64,000 nucleotides of DNA from Cellvibrio sp. KY-GH-1. GTDB taxonomy: Bacteria > Pseudomonadota > Gammaproteobacteria > Pseudomonadales > Cellvibrionaceae. Below are positions 18,514 through 30,056 of this stretch, piece by piece. Location: the NCBI RefSeq assembly GCF_008806975.1, contig NZ_CP031728.1:1-64000 (forward strand). Reading direction: 5' to 3'. The position numbers and the translations under genes are program-made. The notes under the pieces were generated by a model. The model worked only from the letters and a program-made list of their open reading frames with translations, had not been told where the DNA came from and did no database searches. Each line of letters starts with the position of its first letter. Position 1 is the first letter of the stretch.

Positions 18514-18636
18514 AGAGCGGGTAAAGGGGAAAAAAGTCTCTCGGGCAGGGCGTAAATCCAGTACAATGCGCGCCTCTCTTTTGTCATTACCCTTTAATTA
18601 CCACCCATGATCACCCATGCCGAGGCTCTTCCCACT

Positions 18637-21600
18637 ATGTTAATCCTGCGTGGCGCTCCCGCTCTTTCAAGCTTCCGTACCCAAAAACTCCTGTCCAGCC
18701 TGCAACAACGCGTTCCTGCTGTCACAAGTGTTAGTTCGGAATTTGTCCACTTTGCCCATGTTTCCGCTCCGTTAAGTGATGCTCAACAGCAAGTCCTCAC
18801 GCAATTACTGACTTACGGCCCCAAAGCAGAGAAAGAAGCCAGCCATGAAGGTGAGCTGTTTTTAGTGGTGCCGCGTTTGGGGACTATTTCTCCCTGGGCC
18901 TCCAAGGCAACCGATATTGCTAAAAACACGGGTCTGGAAAATGTAAAACGCCTTGAGCGCGGTATTGCCTACTATGTAACTGGAGCTTCGGCAACAGATC
19001 GCGCGGCAATTGCAGCGCTACTCCATGACCGTATGGTGGAAACTGTATTTGATCGCTTGGAAGCGGCGGAGCAGCTGTTTATCCAGCAGCAACCGGCGCA
19101 ACAAACCTCTGTGGATATTCTTGGTGGTGGCCGGGCTGCCTTGGCGGATGCGAACAAGTCCCTCGGTTTGGCATTAGCAGAAGACGAAATTGATTATCTG
19201 GTAGAAAGTTTTACCACACTGGGGCGCAATCCTATCGACGTAGAGTTGATGATGTTTGCGCAGGCCAACTCTGAACACTGCCGTCACAAAATCTTCAATG
19301 CGTCCTGGACTATCGATGGTGAAGAGCAGCAGCGTAGTCTGTTCAAAATGATCAAGAACACTAACGAAGTGGGCGGTGAAGATGTGCTTTCGGCATACGC
19401 TGACAACGCCGCGGTAGTGGTTGGTCACGAAGCAGGGCGCTTTTACCCAAACCCGGAAACCAAAGCCTACGAATACACCCAACAACCTATTCATATATTG
19501 ATGAAGGTTGAAACTCACAATCACCCAACGGCCATTTCACCGTTCTCTGGTGCTGGTACTGGCGCGGGTGGCGAGATTCGCGACGAAGGCGCCGTGGGGC
19601 GTGGTTCCAAGCCTAAAGTTGGTTTGAACGGGTTTACCGTATCCAACTTGCAAATCCCGGGCTTCGAACAACCTTGGGAACACAATTACGGTAAGCCAAA
19701 CCGCATCGTCAATGCGCTCGATATCATGATTGAAGGCCCCATTGGCGGCGCGGCGTTTAACAACGAATTTGGTCGCCCGAACATTTGCGGTTATTTCCGT
19801 ACTTTCGAAGAGAACTTCGACGGCGAGCGTCGCGGTTACCACAAGCCAATTATGTTGGCGGGTGGCTACGGCAACATCAAAACTGAACATATCGAAAAGC
19901 CGCCGTTTGGCGCGGGCACCAAACTCGTAGTGCTCGGTGGCCCGGCGATGTTGATCGGCCTCGGTGGTGGTGCCGCTTCTTCTATGACGTCCGGGTCTTC
20001 GTCTGAAGATTTGGATTTCGCTTCCGTACAACGCCAGAATCCTGAAATGGAACGCCGCTGTCAGGAAGTGATCGACGCTTGCTGGCAGTTGGGAGACAAA
20101 AACCCCATCGCCTTTATTCACGATGTAGGCGCAGGCGGTTTGTCTAACGCTTTCCCTGAGTTGGTAAAAGACGGCGGCACCGGCGGCAAATTTGAATTGC
20201 GCAATGTGCCCAACGATGAGCCGAGTATGAGCCCATTGGCGATTTGGTGTAACGAATCGCAAGAGCGTTATGTGTTGGCGATTGCACCGGCAGATTTGCC
20301 GCGCTTTGAAGCGATTTGCCAACGCGAGCGCGCGGCTTACGCTGTTGTGGGTGAAGCGACTGACGAAAAACATTTACTGGTTAACGACAAACACTTCGAT
20401 GCAAAACCAGTTGATTTACCGATGTCAGTATTGTTTGGCAAGCCGCCAAAAATGCATCGCGTTGCAGAAAAACACAATGCAAAAACATCTGAGTTCAGCA
20501 CCGCGGGTATTGAATTAAAAGATGCTGCTGAGCGTGTATTGAAGCACCCGGCGGTAGCGAGTAAAAACTTTTTGATCACCATCGGTGACCGTTCAGTAAC
20601 CGGTATGGTAGCGCGCGACCAATTGGTTGGCCCTTGGCAAGTTCCTGTTGCTGATGTTGCGGTAACGACTATCAGCTATGACTCCTACGCCGGCGAAGCC
20701 ATGAGTATGGGCGAGCGCACACCGGTTGCATTGCTGGATGCCCCTGCATCTGGTCGTATGGCAATTGCGGAAGCGATTACCAATATCGCGGCAACCCGAA
20801 TTGCAAAATTGTCTGATGTAAAACTGTCTGCTAACTGGATGTGCGCTGCTGGCCACAAAGGTGAAGAAGAAAAGCTGTATCGCACAGTGCAAGCGGTTGG
20901 TATGGAGTTGTGCCCAGCGCTGGGAATTACTATTCCTGTTGGAAAAGATTCCATGTCCATGCGCACCGCGTGGAAAGATGGCGATGAAAACAAAGCGGTA
21001 ACTGCGCCCTTGTCACTGGTAATTTCTGCATTCTCACCGGTAGTCGATGTGCGTCAGACTCTGACTCCACAATTGCGTACAGATAAAGGTGAAACTGAAT
21101 TAATCTTGGTTGATTTGGGGAATGGCAAAAACCGTCTTGGTGGTTCGATCCTCGCGCAGGTTTACAACCAACTCGGCCAAACACCAGCGGATCTGGATTC
21201 TGCCGATCAACTCAAAGGTTTCTTCAATGCAGTGCAAGCAAGCCTTGTCGCAAATGAATTACTTGCTTACCACGACCGCTCTGATGGCGGTTTGTTCGCA
21301 ACTGTTGCAGAAATGGCGTTCGCTGGTCATACAGGTGTAAGTATCAATCTGGATGGTTTGGGTGCAGATTCACTTGCTGCTTTGTTTAATGAAGAGGCGG
21401 GCGCAGTGGTACAAGTGACACGCGCTCAATCTGCTGCCGTGCAAAAACGTTTTGCGGATGCTGGTTTGAAAGTCCATGTGATTGGTGGCTTGAACGCGAA
21501 TGACTCATTGAACATCAGCGCAAATGGCAATGTATTGTTCGAACAACCACGCGCGCAATTGCAAGCGTTGTGGAGCGAAACCAGTTATCGCATTCAATCA

Positions 21601-22503
21601 CTGCGCGATAACCCTGCTTGTGCTGAACAAGAATTTGCTGCTATCACCAAACCAAACCCCGGTTTGAGTGTGAAGCTGAGCTACGACCAAAATGAGGATG
21701 TTGCTGCTCCGTTCATTAACACCGGCGTTCGTCCTGCTATCGCCGTGTTGCGTGAGCAAGGTGTTAACGGTCATGTGGAGATGGCGGCAGCATTTGATCG
21801 GGCTGGTTTCAAAGCCGTTGATGTTCACATGAGCGATTTGCTCTCCGGACGTGTGTCTCTGGAGCAATTCAAAGGTTTGGTTGCTTGCGGTGGTTTTTCT
21901 TACGGCGACGTATTAGGTGCGGGTGAAGGCTGGTCCAAGACCATTTTGTTTAACAACAAAGTGCGCGATGAATTCGAACGTTTCTTCCATCGCAACGATA
22001 CTTTCAGTCTCGGCGTGTGTAACGGTTGCCAGATGATGTCCAATCTGAAAAACCTGATTCCGGGCGCCGATCACTGGCCGCGTTTTGTGCGCAATCTCTC
22101 TGAGCAATTTGAAGCGCGTTTCAGTCTGGTTCAAGTACAAGACTCGTCATCGGTATTGTTCAAAGGTATGAGCGGTTCGCACATGCCCGTGGCGGTTGCG
22201 CACGGTGAAGGTTACGCCGAGTTTGCCAATGCCGATGCTTTGAAAGTCTGTAACGAAAGCGGCACAGTGGCGATGCGTTTTATCGACAACAACCTTGCTG
22301 TAACTGAAACTTATCCGGCTAACCCGAATGGTTCGCCATTGGGTATCACCAGTGTTGCCAGCAAAGACGGTCGCGTCACCATCATGATGCCGCACCCGGA
22401 ACGTGTATTCCGCGCAGTAAGCAACTCATGGAAGCCCGATGACTGGAAAGACGACGGCGCTTGGTTGCGTTTGTTCCGCAACGCTCGGGTGTTTGTGGGT
22501 TAA
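18637..22503 (+). CDS. purL: Phosphoribosylformylglycinamidine synthase (large, single-chain)
   Basis: The enzyme makes FGAM from FGAR, glutamine and ATP in de novo purine synthesis. It has 1,288 aa from the ATG at 18,637, which gives the family N-terminus ([12 protein letters not shown]) and has GAGG upstream. An in-frame ATG at 18,607 would add ten residues. The N-terminal PurS-like domain, linker, two AIRS-type halves and a C-terminal glutamine amidotransferase are all present. The amidotransferase triad is visible: Cys at residue 1,128 in GVCNGCQM, and His1253 and Glu1255 in MPHPE. The length is normal for the proteobacterial single-chain form. It is terminated by the hairpin at 22,537. 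Confidence 0.97.
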   Translation: MLILRGAPALSSFRTQKLLSSLQQRVPAVTSVSSEFVHFAHVSAPLSDAQQQVLTQLLTYGPKAEKEASHEGELFLVVPRLGTISPWASKATDIAKNTGLENVKRLERGIAYYVTGASATDRAAIAALLHDRMVETVFDRLEAAEQLFIQQQPAQQTSVDILGGGRAALADANKSLGLALAEDEIDYLVESFTTLGRNPIDVELMMFAQANSEHCRHKIFNASWTIDGEEQQRSLFKMIKNTNEVGGEDVLSAYADNAAVVVGHEAGRFYPNPETKAYEYTQQPIHILMKVETHNHPTAISPFSGAGTGAGGEIRDEGAVGRGSKPKVGLNGFTVSNLQIPGFEQPWEHNYGKPNRIVNALDIMIEGPIGGAAFNNEFGRPNICGYFRTFEENFDGERRGYHKPIMLAGGYGNIKTEHIEKPPFGAGTKLVVLGGPAMLIGLGGGAASSMTSGSSSEDLDFASVQRQNPEMERRCQEVIDACWQLGDKNPIAFIHDVGAGGLSNAFPELVKDGGTGGKFELRNVPNDEPSMSPLAIWCNESQERYVLAIAPADLPRFEAICQRERAAYAVVGEATDEKHLLVNDKHFDAKPVDLPMSVLFGKPPKMHRVAEKHNAKTSEFSTAGIELKDAAERVLKHPAVASKNFLITIGDRSVTGMVARDQLVGPWQVPVADVAVTTISYDSYAGEAMSMGERTPVALLDAPASGRMAIAEAITNIAATRIAKLSDVKLSANWMCAAGHKGEEEKLYRTVQAVGMELCPALGITIPVGKDSMSMRTAWKDGDENKAVTAPLSLVISAFSPVVDVRQTLTPQLRTDKGETELILVDLGNGKNRLGGSILAQVYNQLGQTPADLDSADQLKGFFNAVQASLVANELLAYHDRSDGGLFATVAEMAFAGHTGVSINLDGLGADSLAALFNEEAGAVVQVTRAQSAAVQKRFADAGLKVHVIGGLNANDSLNISANGNVLFEQPRAQLQALWSETSYRIQSLRDNPACAEQEFAAITKPNPGLSVKLSYDQNEDVAAPFINTGVRPAIAVLREQGVNGHVEMAAAFDRAGFKAVDVHMSDLLSGRVSLEQFKGLVACGGFSYGDVLGAGEGWSKTILFNNKVRDEFERFFHRNDTFSLGVCNGCQMMSNLKNLIPGADHWPRFVRNLSEQFEARFSLVQVQDSSSVLFKGMSGSHMPVAVAHGEGYAEFANADALKVCNESGTVAMRFIDNNLAVTETYPANPNGSPLGITSVASKDGRVTIMMPHPERVFRAVSNSWKPDDWKDDGAWLRLFRNARVFVG

Positions 22504-22536
22504 TGATCCGGATGGCTTGGGCTTAAATGGATTGAA

Positions 22537-22563
22537 CAAAGGAGGCTTCGGCCTCCTTTGTTG
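22537..22563 (+). terminator. Rho-independent terminator of purL
   Basis: CAAAGGAGGC TTCG GCCTCCTTTG is a ten-base perfect stem capped by a UUCG tetraloop and followed by a short T-rich stretch. Confidence 0.85.
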
Positions 22564-22639
22564 TTTATGGGGTGGGTAATTGCTAGCAAGCAGTTTATGA
22601 TCATTTAAATCGTTCGATTTGATTAATTTGGCTGTTTCA

Positions 22640-22914
22640 GCTGAGAGGCGCATATATGGAAACCCTATCAAGAGCTATACCCACAAAAAGTGGGGAGTTC
22701 AACAGCAAAAGCAATATTTAAATGGTTGCGCAGTGCGTTAAATCAGTTAGCTGAAAACCCTTTAATGGGTACATTACGATGTTCAGCCGATCAAATTTAT
22801 AGTTTTCCCTATGTGAGTCATATGGTTTACTACCAGACACAAAAAGACCACATTATTATTCTTGCTGTATTGCATCAAAGCATGACACCTGAAATACATT
22901 CGAAAAAAGAATAA
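22640..22914 (+). pseudogene. Frameshifted parE/relE-type toxin remnant
   Basis: The C-terminal part (KWLRSALNQLAENPLMG, then SFPYVSHMVYYQ and VLHQSMTPEIH) is clearly a ParE-type toxin. It can be read from a GTG at 22,690, but the usual N-terminal half is missing in that frame. The expected preceding sequence (YTHKKWGVQQQKQYLNG) is found in another frame at about 22,676-22,726. Loss of one T near 22,725 would explain the change of frame. A further shift may exist near 22,660, where IWK-type sequence is in the first frame. No antitoxin gene lies upstream. It is best called a decayed orphan toxin, although expression of the short GTG form cannot be excluded. Confidence 0.7.
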
Positions 22915-22957
22915 AACAATAAATCCTCAGCTAATCCCCACGTTCTCCTCAAGTTCA

Positions 22958-22986
22958 GTTGTATAGGTTGCCTTAACTTATACAAC
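22958..22986. promoter_or_regulatory. Interrupted palindrome upstream of the methyltransferase gene
   Basis: GTTGTATA and TATACAAC are perfect inverted arms, with GTT and AAC continuing the symmetry inside. The 29-bp element lies about 50 bases before the start codon of the methyltransferase gene. It resembles an operator for a dimeric repressor, or an mRNA hairpin. Confidence 0.5.
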
Positions 22987-23036
22987 ACAGGTTCTGATAT
23001 GGATCTGTTAAACCGCGAACTCAAAGGAGCTATAAC

Positions 23037-23879
23037 ATGAATGCGAATTTATCCAATCACGTAATCGATGCACCGGATTTTGATGCGATTAAGAAAAAGC
23101 AGCAGGCCATGTGGGCATCTGGTGACTACAGCAAGGTTGGTAGTACATTACAAATTACCGGAGAAAGCCTGTGTGAAGCCATGGATTTATACAGTGGTGA
23201 AACTGTGCTGGATGTTGCAGCAGGTAATGGCAATGTAACTCTGGCAGCTGCACGTCGCTATTGCCAGGTGACTTCAACTGACTATGTGCAAGAGTTATTG
23301 GATCAGGGCAGGGCCCGCGCGCTTGCCGATGGTTTGCGTGTTGATTATCAACAGGCTGATGCAGAAAAACTCCCCTTTACGAATGACAATTTTGACAATG
23401 TGGTTTCCACATTCGGTGTAATGTTTGCGCCCAATCAGGCACAAGCGGCGGCGGAAATGCTGCGTGTTTGTCGGGCGGGTGGAAAGATTGGTCTAGCTAA
23501 CTGGACACCGGATGGGTTTATTGGTCGCTTGTTCAAAATTGTGGGGCGTTATGTGGCACCACCGGCGGGTGTGCAATCGCCAGCGGCTTGGGGAACGCAG
23601 GAGTTTTTACAAAAACATTTTGGTAGTGCTGCTGAAAAGATAGAAGTGACTACCAAGACTTTTATTTTTCGCTATTTGTCTAGCGATCATTGGCTGGATG
23701 TTTTTCGCAACTACTACGGCCCTGTGCACAAAGCCTTTGCGGCATTGAGCGATGAACAGCAGCAAGCGTTGGCTCAGGATATTACTCAACTGATCGACGA
23801 ATTTAATCTGACGCAAGGCGCGAGTGTGAAAGTACCATCGGCTTATTTGGAAATTGTGATTACCAAAAAGTCGGCGTAA
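23037..23879 (+). CDS. Class I SAM-dependent methyltransferase
   Basis: The protein has 280 aa. The ATG is preceded by AAAGGAG. Motif I is VLDVAAGNGNVT at about residues 58-69. The acidic end of strand 2 is in TSTDYV and motif II/post-I in QADAEKLPF. The pattern is that of UbiE/Methyltransf_11-type enzymes. The C-terminal 110 residues are unique to the subfamily and may bind substrate. The substrate is unknown. It appears to be a single-gene unit with a palindromic element in its leader. The gene downstream is convergent. Confidence 0.85.
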   Translation: MNANLSNHVIDAPDFDAIKKKQQAMWASGDYSKVGSTLQITGESLCEAMDLYSGETVLDVAAGNGNVTLAAARRYCQVTSTDYVQELLDQGRARALADGLRVDYQQADAEKLPFTNDNFDNVVSTFGVMFAPNQAQAAAEMLRVCRAGGKIGLANWTPDGFIGRLFKIVGRYVAPPAGVQSPAAWGTQEFLQKHFGSAAEKIEVTTKTFIFRYLSSDHWLDVFRNYYGPVHKAFAALSDEQQQALAQDITQLIDEFNLTQGASVKVPSAYLEIVITKKSA

Positions 23880-23996
23880 AAATGCATTGGTCAGTGTGTA
23901 AAAATTAGCTGATTGGCTCATGAATTGTTTGGGGAAATCTGTAATAGATTCCAGTGATCTATTGCGCCCCAAGCAATTTGCCGCAACACGGGTGCG

Positions 23997-25592
23997 CTAT
24001 AAGTCAACCAGTTGTAAACCGCGTTTAAGTGCGGTTTTTAGCACTTCGTCTACAAATGGAAATGCGCTGAAAAAATGTAACGCGTTTGCATCTGTCTTAC
24101 GGGCCTTAATGCGAGCGCGCCAATACTGGGATTTTTCCACGTTTCCAGCAAGCGCGTAGGTTGCGGCGGCAATCATAAAAATCAGGAAGTGTGCACCGGG
24201 CGTAGAGGCTGCTTTTTCAGCCCAATAAACTGCATTGGGTAAATCACCCAGGCGTAAATAGCCAAACGATTTGATGGCATAATTTCCATATAGCAATGGG
24301 TCTAGCGGGCTCAGATGTAATGAGCGTTCGGTATTTTCCAGGGCCGAATGTATATGTCCTTGCATCACTTCACAGAAGGCGCGGGAATAATGGCCTTGAG
24401 CAAAATTGGGGCTAAGCACAACAGCTCGCTCCAGCCAGCCCAAGCCTACATCCGCTTCGCCACTCAACCAAAAAGATCGCCCCATGTTGTAATTCGTAAA
24501 TGGATCGAGTGCGTCCAGCTCCACACCGTGTTCCGCGAGTCGGCGCGCGTCGGTTACCGCTTTATTGTGATCCTGATCGTAGCCTAAAAATGCATCCTGG
24601 AAGCGTGTAAAAGATAGCCCAGCGTAGGCGCGCGCAAATTGTTCGTCTTGATTAATGGCTTGGGAAAAATAATGCGCTGCACGCGAGTTGTCTGTGTGAG
24701 TGAAACGAAACATGTAGCGCAGCCCTAAATGATAATTGGCCCAAGCATCCAGATTGTCTGACGAGCGCAGGTATGCTTGGCTCGCTTCATTCAGGGGTAT
24801 ATAAATTTCAAGTGAAGAAACTACATTGGCGATAATCTTGTGACGAATTTCATTGAGCGTGTCTGGTGTTGCCTCGAAGCGTTCCGCCCAGATAACTTCT
24901 GATGTTTCACAATCACTTAGCTCTACGGAAATAATCTGCGTTTTTCGAATTTCTTCAATGGAGCCGCATAAGGCGTAACGTAAACTGAGTTGCTGTCCTA
25001 TCTTTTTAAGGTCAGGAGTTGGCGCGCGAAATTGAAATGCAGTGCCGCGCGCAATAACCCTGAGCCAGCGCAAACGCGATAGTGCTTGAATTAAATCGTG
25101 CGCCATGGCGTCGGCTATTACGGAGTCCTGTTGATTGACCAGTAGGTTTTGAAAAGGCAAAACAATAATCGACGGCTTACCCTGAGTGATAAACTCGGTC
25201 GGATGTTGTTGTAATGAATGAAGCAGAATCGATTGCTGTACTGGTGAGGTAATTGGCTGAAAATTTTGAATTGCCGTGGTCTCAGCAACAATAATATCAG
25301 CTACAAAGCGAAAACCTCGCCCACGCAGTGTTTTGATATAGCGCTGTTGCTCACCATCATCCTGCAGTGCTTTTCTGAGGGATTTTACACAGGTTGATAG
25401 GGCGGCGTCTGAGGTGAAGCGCCCACCCCACACAGCATTAATAATTTCATCCTTGGATGCTACCTGTTCCCGGTTTTCGATTAAAAATACCAATAAATCG
25501 AATACCTGAGGTTCAAGTGCAACTGTGGTGGTACCTCGCCTCAGTTCAGCGATATCCGTATCCAGCGTAAAGTGATCGAAGATTAGTTTCAT
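23997..25592 (-). CDS. CadC-like winged-helix regulator with TPR repeats, no membrane segment
   Basis: The protein has 531 aa. Residues 1-100 are an OmpR/CadC-type winged helix (LEPQVFDLLVFLIENR, DEIINAVWGGR, IKTLRGRGFRFVA). A middle domain at about 145-275 (IIVLPFQNL, AMAHDLIQALSRLRWLRVIAR) matches the region found between winged helix and TPRs in cyclase-like transcriptional regulators. The C-terminal half (about 285-520) has tetratricopeptide-like helix pairs. Unlike CadC itself, no transmembrane helix is visible between the halves, so it is probably cytoplasmic. Its target is unknown; the divergent lipoprotein gene is 296 bp away and is a candidate. Confidence 0.85.
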   Translation of the reverse strand: MKLIFDHFTLDTDIAELRRGTTTVALEPQVFDLLVFLIENREQVASKDEIINAVWGGRFTSDAALSTCVKSLRKALQDDGEQQRYIKTLRGRGFRFVADIIVAETTAIQNFQPITSPVQQSILLHSLQQHPTEFITQGKPSIIVLPFQNLLVNQQDSVIADAMAHDLIQALSRLRWLRVIARGTAFQFRAPTPDLKKIGQQLSLRYALCGSIEEIRKTQIISVELSDCETSEVIWAERFEATPDTLNEIRHKIIANVVSSLEIYIPLNEASQAYLRSSDNLDAWANYHLGLRYMFRFTHTDNSRAAHYFSQAINQDEQFARAYAGLSFTRFQDAFLGYDQDHNKAVTDARRLAEHGVELDALDPFTNYNMGRSFWLSGEADVGLGWLERAVVLSPNFAQGHYSRAFCEVMQGHIHSALENTERSLHLSPLDPLLYGNYAIKSFGYLRLGDLPNAVYWAEKAASTPGAHFLIFMIAAATYALAGNVEKSQYWRARIKARKTDANALHFFSAFPFVDEVLKTALKRGLQLVDL

Positions 25593-25888
25593 CGCTTAAT
25601 CCTAACGAGCAGCCTCGGAAGGGTCAACTCGAAGGATGGTGAACAACCCTAGCGCTACAAAATATTACAAACATAATCGCAGCGGCGGCGCACGCAAGTT
25701 TGTTTTTGTGCTTCAATAACTTACACTCCATTGCCAGGTTTATTATGGTCTGCGGCCGCAGGTGTTGGCCGGTAGTCAATGAACCCTGAATTACGAATAA
25801 CGTCATAGGCATTGTCGTATGTAGGTTTACATAACGGCGCCCGCGGTTAAAGCCGCACTCTGTTTTATCTATACAGGCAGGTAATCCC

Positions 25889-26578
25889 ATGAAAGCGATA
25901 TTGAAACATACAGCACTTCGTTTAAGTTTGATTGCGTTGGCCAGCGTTTTGGTTGCTGGCTGCTCAGTCACTAAAAAACATGAAAAGGATGCGCAAGTTA
26001 AAGCGGATAAGGAGGGGCTTTCGGTAGTCAAGGATTCCAAATTTGATGGCACTTTTGTTGCGCCCAATGCCCAATTTGCACAGTACAAAAAGTTATTTGT
26101 TGAACAGCTTGATATGACGGATGTGAAAATCCGTAAACTGTCGAATACTAATTTTAGTAATGATACCCCCTGGGAGCTGAACGATAATGATCGTCGCTAT
26201 TATCAGGAACGTTATACCGAAGCGTTGATGAATAACCTGATTGTCGATGGGCGTTATTCCACAGCAATGCAAGCCGGCGCTGATGTCATGACTGTTAGGG
26301 CTAAGGTATTGGAAATTGCACCGCTCGGCAGTAAGGATGACTTTAAAGGTCGCCCTAACAATGTGAAAGTATACAGCGAGGGAATGGGGACTATGACTCT
26401 GGAGATTTCCCTGTATGACTCTGCCTCTGGAAAAGTGCTGGGAATAATTACAGATCAGCGTGATTTGGGAAGAATATGGGAAGAAAATAATCGCGTTACT
26501 AATAATGTTCAGGTGCGCGTGGCATTCGATGCCTGGTTAAAAAAGCTGCGCAATGAGCTGGATCGTCTTTCCAAATAA
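25889..26578 (+). CDS. DUF3313-type lipoprotein
   Basis: The protein has 229 aa. The signal peptide ends in a lipobox LVAGC with the lipidated cysteine at about residue 25. The residue after it is Ser, which favours outer-membrane sorting. The mature part resembles the DUF3313 family (small periplasmic lipoproteins with a mixed alpha/beta fold); GRPNNVKVYSEGMGTMTLEI is the recognisable core. The function is unknown. A perfect terminator follows, and the gene seems monocistronic. Confidence 0.82.
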   Translation: MKAILKHTALRLSLIALASVLVAGCSVTKKHEKDAQVKADKEGLSVVKDSKFDGTFVAPNAQFAQYKKLFVEQLDMTDVKIRKLSNTNFSNDTPWELNDNDRRYYQERYTEALMNNLIVDGRYSTAMQAGADVMTVRAKVLEIAPLGSKDDFKGRPNNVKVYSEGMGTMTLEISLYDSASGKVLGIITDQRDLGRIWEENNRVTNNVQVRVAFDAWLKKLRNELDRLSK

Positions 26579-26618
26579 ACATTGCCGTTTTTTCAAATCA
26601 ACTGCTTTTCTTGACAAT

Positions 26619-26651
26619 AAAAAAGGGTGGTCCCAATGACCACCCTTTTTT
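26619..26651. terminator. Bidirectional terminator between the lipoprotein gene and trxB
   Basis: AAAAAAGGGTGGTC / GACCACCCTTTTTT is a 14-base perfect stem with loop CCAAT. It lies between convergent genes. Confidence 0.94.
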
Positions 26652-26673
26652 GTTGTTCCGGTTTTTTACGAAA

Positions 26674-27642
<969 letters not shown>

Positions 27643-27816
27643 CTACAAAAATTGGATTTAAAAGGGGCTTGGCTAAGCGCTTGTTGCCTAATGTGGGGGC
27701 ATGATAGGCGAATAGCAATGGCAGCGCAAAATTGTCTCGTTCAATGCGCCGTATTGCGTTTGCCTATAGCGGGCGTTTGGGCTGAGGAATCCGGCAGGTG
27801 CTTACGCCGTTCGGTA

Positions 27817-29574
27817 TTATCCGACGAGCGCACCCAGTACGGATATGTGTGTGCTCCATTCGGCTGGGCTGTGTTCGCGCAATAACTGCTCAAAATCAGC
27901 AGGGGACAGGGGTTTGGAGAACAGATAACCCTGTAAGTAGTCTGCCCCATAGTCCCGGCAAATCCGCGCCTGCTCGCGGGTTTCAACACCTTCTACCACA
28001 ACGGTTAAATCCAGGCTTTTGGCAAAGATAATCATCGCGCGCAGAATGCGGCAGTCTGCTGTATTTTCCGGTACGCCCATTACAAAGGTGCGATCAATTT
28101 TGAGGGTTTTAGCTGGCAATTCTTTCAAATAAGCCATGGAGGAATAACCGGTGCCAAAATCGTCCACGGCGATATCAATGCCGTATTCCTGAATTTTTTT
28201 AAGTTTTTGCGCTGTCCTCTGCAGGTTTTCGATCAATACTGATTCGGTAATTTCCAGGCTGACACAACGGCCGGGAACGCCGGTGGAGTTAAGATCTTTA
28301 ATGATATTTTCATAGAGGTCTTCATCGGTAAGTAATTGAGCGCACACGTTGAATTTCATATTGAAATTATCATCGACTAATCCTTCGTTGCGCCAACGCG
28401 CAATTTGCTGGCAGGCTTTCAAGCGGCTTTTGGAATCGATCTCCCCAATTAGGCCAATTTCTTCGGCAAGGGCGATAAATGCAGCCGGCGGTAAGATGCC
28501 ACGTTCAGGGTGATCCCAGCGGATCAGTCCTTCGGCGCCGCGGATTTCAAAGGTCTGTGCATCCACAATCGGTTGATAAAACAAAATAAAATGATCAGTA
28601 GGAATTAAATTGCGCAACTCTTTTTCCATGCGAATCCGTTCTTGCATTTGCGACTGCATAGTCGGGGAAAAAAATTGGTAATTATTACGGCCATCGTGCT
28701 TGGCTCGATACATCGCCAGATCGGCCGCCTTTAATAAATCACTGGCGTTTTGTCCCGCATCCGGATAGGTCGCTATACCAATACTGGTTGAAATCGCGTT
28801 TTCAAATTTTCCGATAATAATGGGTTTGCGCAGGTCATCCAGAATACGTTGCGCTAATTGGCTTATGGATTCCTGGTTGTCGAAATTGTGCGCGAGCACG
28901 GCAAATTCATCGCCGCCAAGGCGGCAGACAATATCGCCCGCACGCACTACCCGCAGCAGACGTTGTGCAACCTCTTTTAATACCTGATCGCCAATCACAT
29001 GACCAAGGCTATCGTTGATTATTTTAAAATTATCCAAGTCTAAAAAGAGTAGGGCGAGTTGATCGTTTTGGCGTTTGGCGCGGGGAATAGCTGCACGCAG
29101 GCTTTCATCAAAGTAATAGCGGTTGGCGAGTCCGGTCAGCGAATCATTTTCTGCCAATGCGCGCAATCGTTGGTGGCTTTCCTGTAATTGTCGCTCAAGG
29201 ATGTGGCGCGAACGTGCATGGGTAATGGCGCGGGTCAAATGCTTGTGGGCAATTTCTGATTTGAATAAAACATCCTGGGCACCCGCTTCAATAAATTCGC
29301 GTTCCAGGTCTTCATCGGCCGATGCACCGGTCAAAATAATAATGGCGGCGTGATGTTGGGGGTGTTTGTTGAGTAGTTGCAGTACTTCCATTCCATCGAT
29401 ATCGGGTAAGCGATAATCAAGCAAAACTGCATCAAAATCGTTGCAGTCAAACTGTTCCAATCCTTCGGCGGCGCAGCTCGCTTGGGATATTGTGATATCC
29501 CATTCGGTTTTGCGAAAGGTACGAATGATCGCTTGCCGATCCAGGTCGTTATCGTCGATCAACAACAGCTTCAT
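27817..29574 (-). CDS. Response regulator with GGDEF and EAL domains
   Basis: From the ATG at 29,574, which has AGAGGTG upstream, it has 585 aa. An alternative start at 29,601 overlaps the upstream receiver gene by four bases. A receiver domain (about 1-120, LLLIDDND, phospho-acceptor in VLLDYRLPD) is followed by GGDEF (about 140-305) with intact LGGDEF and an upstream RAGD inhibitory site. The EAL domain (about 315-570) has EGL in place of EAL, but DDFGTGYSS, KIDRTFV and VVVEGVET are kept. It may therefore both make and degrade c-di-GMP, or the EAL half may have altered activity. It is the last gene of the kinase/receiver operon. Confidence 0.93.
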   Translation of the reverse strand: MKLLLIDDNDLDRQAIIRTFRKTEWDITISQASCAAEGLEQFDCNDFDAVLLDYRLPDIDGMEVLQLLNKHPQHHAAIIILTGASADEDLEREFIEAGAQDVLFKSEIAHKHLTRAITHARSRHILERQLQESHQRLRALAENDSLTGLANRYYFDESLRAAIPRAKRQNDQLALLFLDLDNFKIINDSLGHVIGDQVLKEVAQRLLRVVRAGDIVCRLGGDEFAVLAHNFDNQESISQLAQRILDDLRKPIIIGKFENAISTSIGIATYPDAGQNASDLLKAADLAMYRAKHDGRNNYQFFSPTMQSQMQERIRMEKELRNLIPTDHFILFYQPIVDAQTFEIRGAEGLIRWDHPERGILPPAAFIALAEEIGLIGEIDSKSRLKACQQIARWRNEGLVDDNFNMKFNVCAQLLTDEDLYENIIKDLNSTGVPGRCVSLEITESVLIENLQRTAQKLKKIQEYGIDIAVDDFGTGYSSMAYLKELPAKTLKIDRTFVMGVPENTADCRILRAMIIFAKSLDLTVVVEGVETREQARICRDYGADYLQGYLFSKPLSPADFEQLLREHSPAEWSTHISVLGALVG

Positions 29575-29597
29575 GCATTCACCTCTCCACCCTTGTG

Positions 29598-30056
29598 TCA
29601 TTTGTCTTTCACGGGTAATTCAATAATTTTCCAATAGTGGTCAAGCAAGCCAACAACTTGCAGGAAGTCGCTGTCCATGCGTTGCTTGAGCAAGTATCCG
29701 GCTACGTGTTCACGATAGGCCGCAATAATGTCTTCGTCCGATTTTGAAGTCGTCAGGACAAATACTACGGCGTGGGTTAGTTCCGGATCTGAACGCAGGA
29801 CCTCCAGGAACTCTATGCCATTCATGCGTGGCATATTGATATCTAACAAGATTATGTAAGGATTGGGGATTTCACCATTACGCAATATTTCGAGCGCTTC
29901 CTGACCGTCTTTGGCGCGGTACAGAGGATTTAATAATTTCAGTTTGTGCAGCGCGCGTCGCAGCGCGGTTGCATCTATATCATCATCATCGACGATTAAC
30001 AGGCTTACGGTACGAAAATGTTCGTTAGCACCGGGTGGATGTAATTTATCGATCAT
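29598..30056 (-). CDS. Single-domain response regulator (Rcp1-like)
   Basis: The protein has 152 aa and consists only of a receiver domain. It has the acidic cluster VDDDDIDA, the phospho-acceptor aspartate in ILLDINMPRMNG, the conserved Thr in VLTTSKSDEDI and the Lys in GYLLKQ. This is the Rcp1 type usually paired with sensor kinases. The ATG overlaps the kinase stop by four bases, and its own stop overlaps a possible start of the next gene. It probably acts as a phosphorelay intermediate between the kinase and the GGDEF-EAL protein. Confidence 0.92.
   Translation of the reverse strand: MIDKLHPPGANEHFRTVSLLIVDDDDIDATALRRALHKLKLLNPLYRAKDGQEALEILRNGEIPNPYIILLDINMPRMNGIEFLEVLRSDPELTHAVVFVLTTSKSDEDIIAAYREHVAGYLLKQRMDSDFLQVVGLLDHYWKIIELPVKDK

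Noticed and set aside
22656..22725. Small ATG-started open frame before the parE remnant
   Set aside because: It is very short, shows no antitoxin features and overlaps the decayed toxin reading frames.
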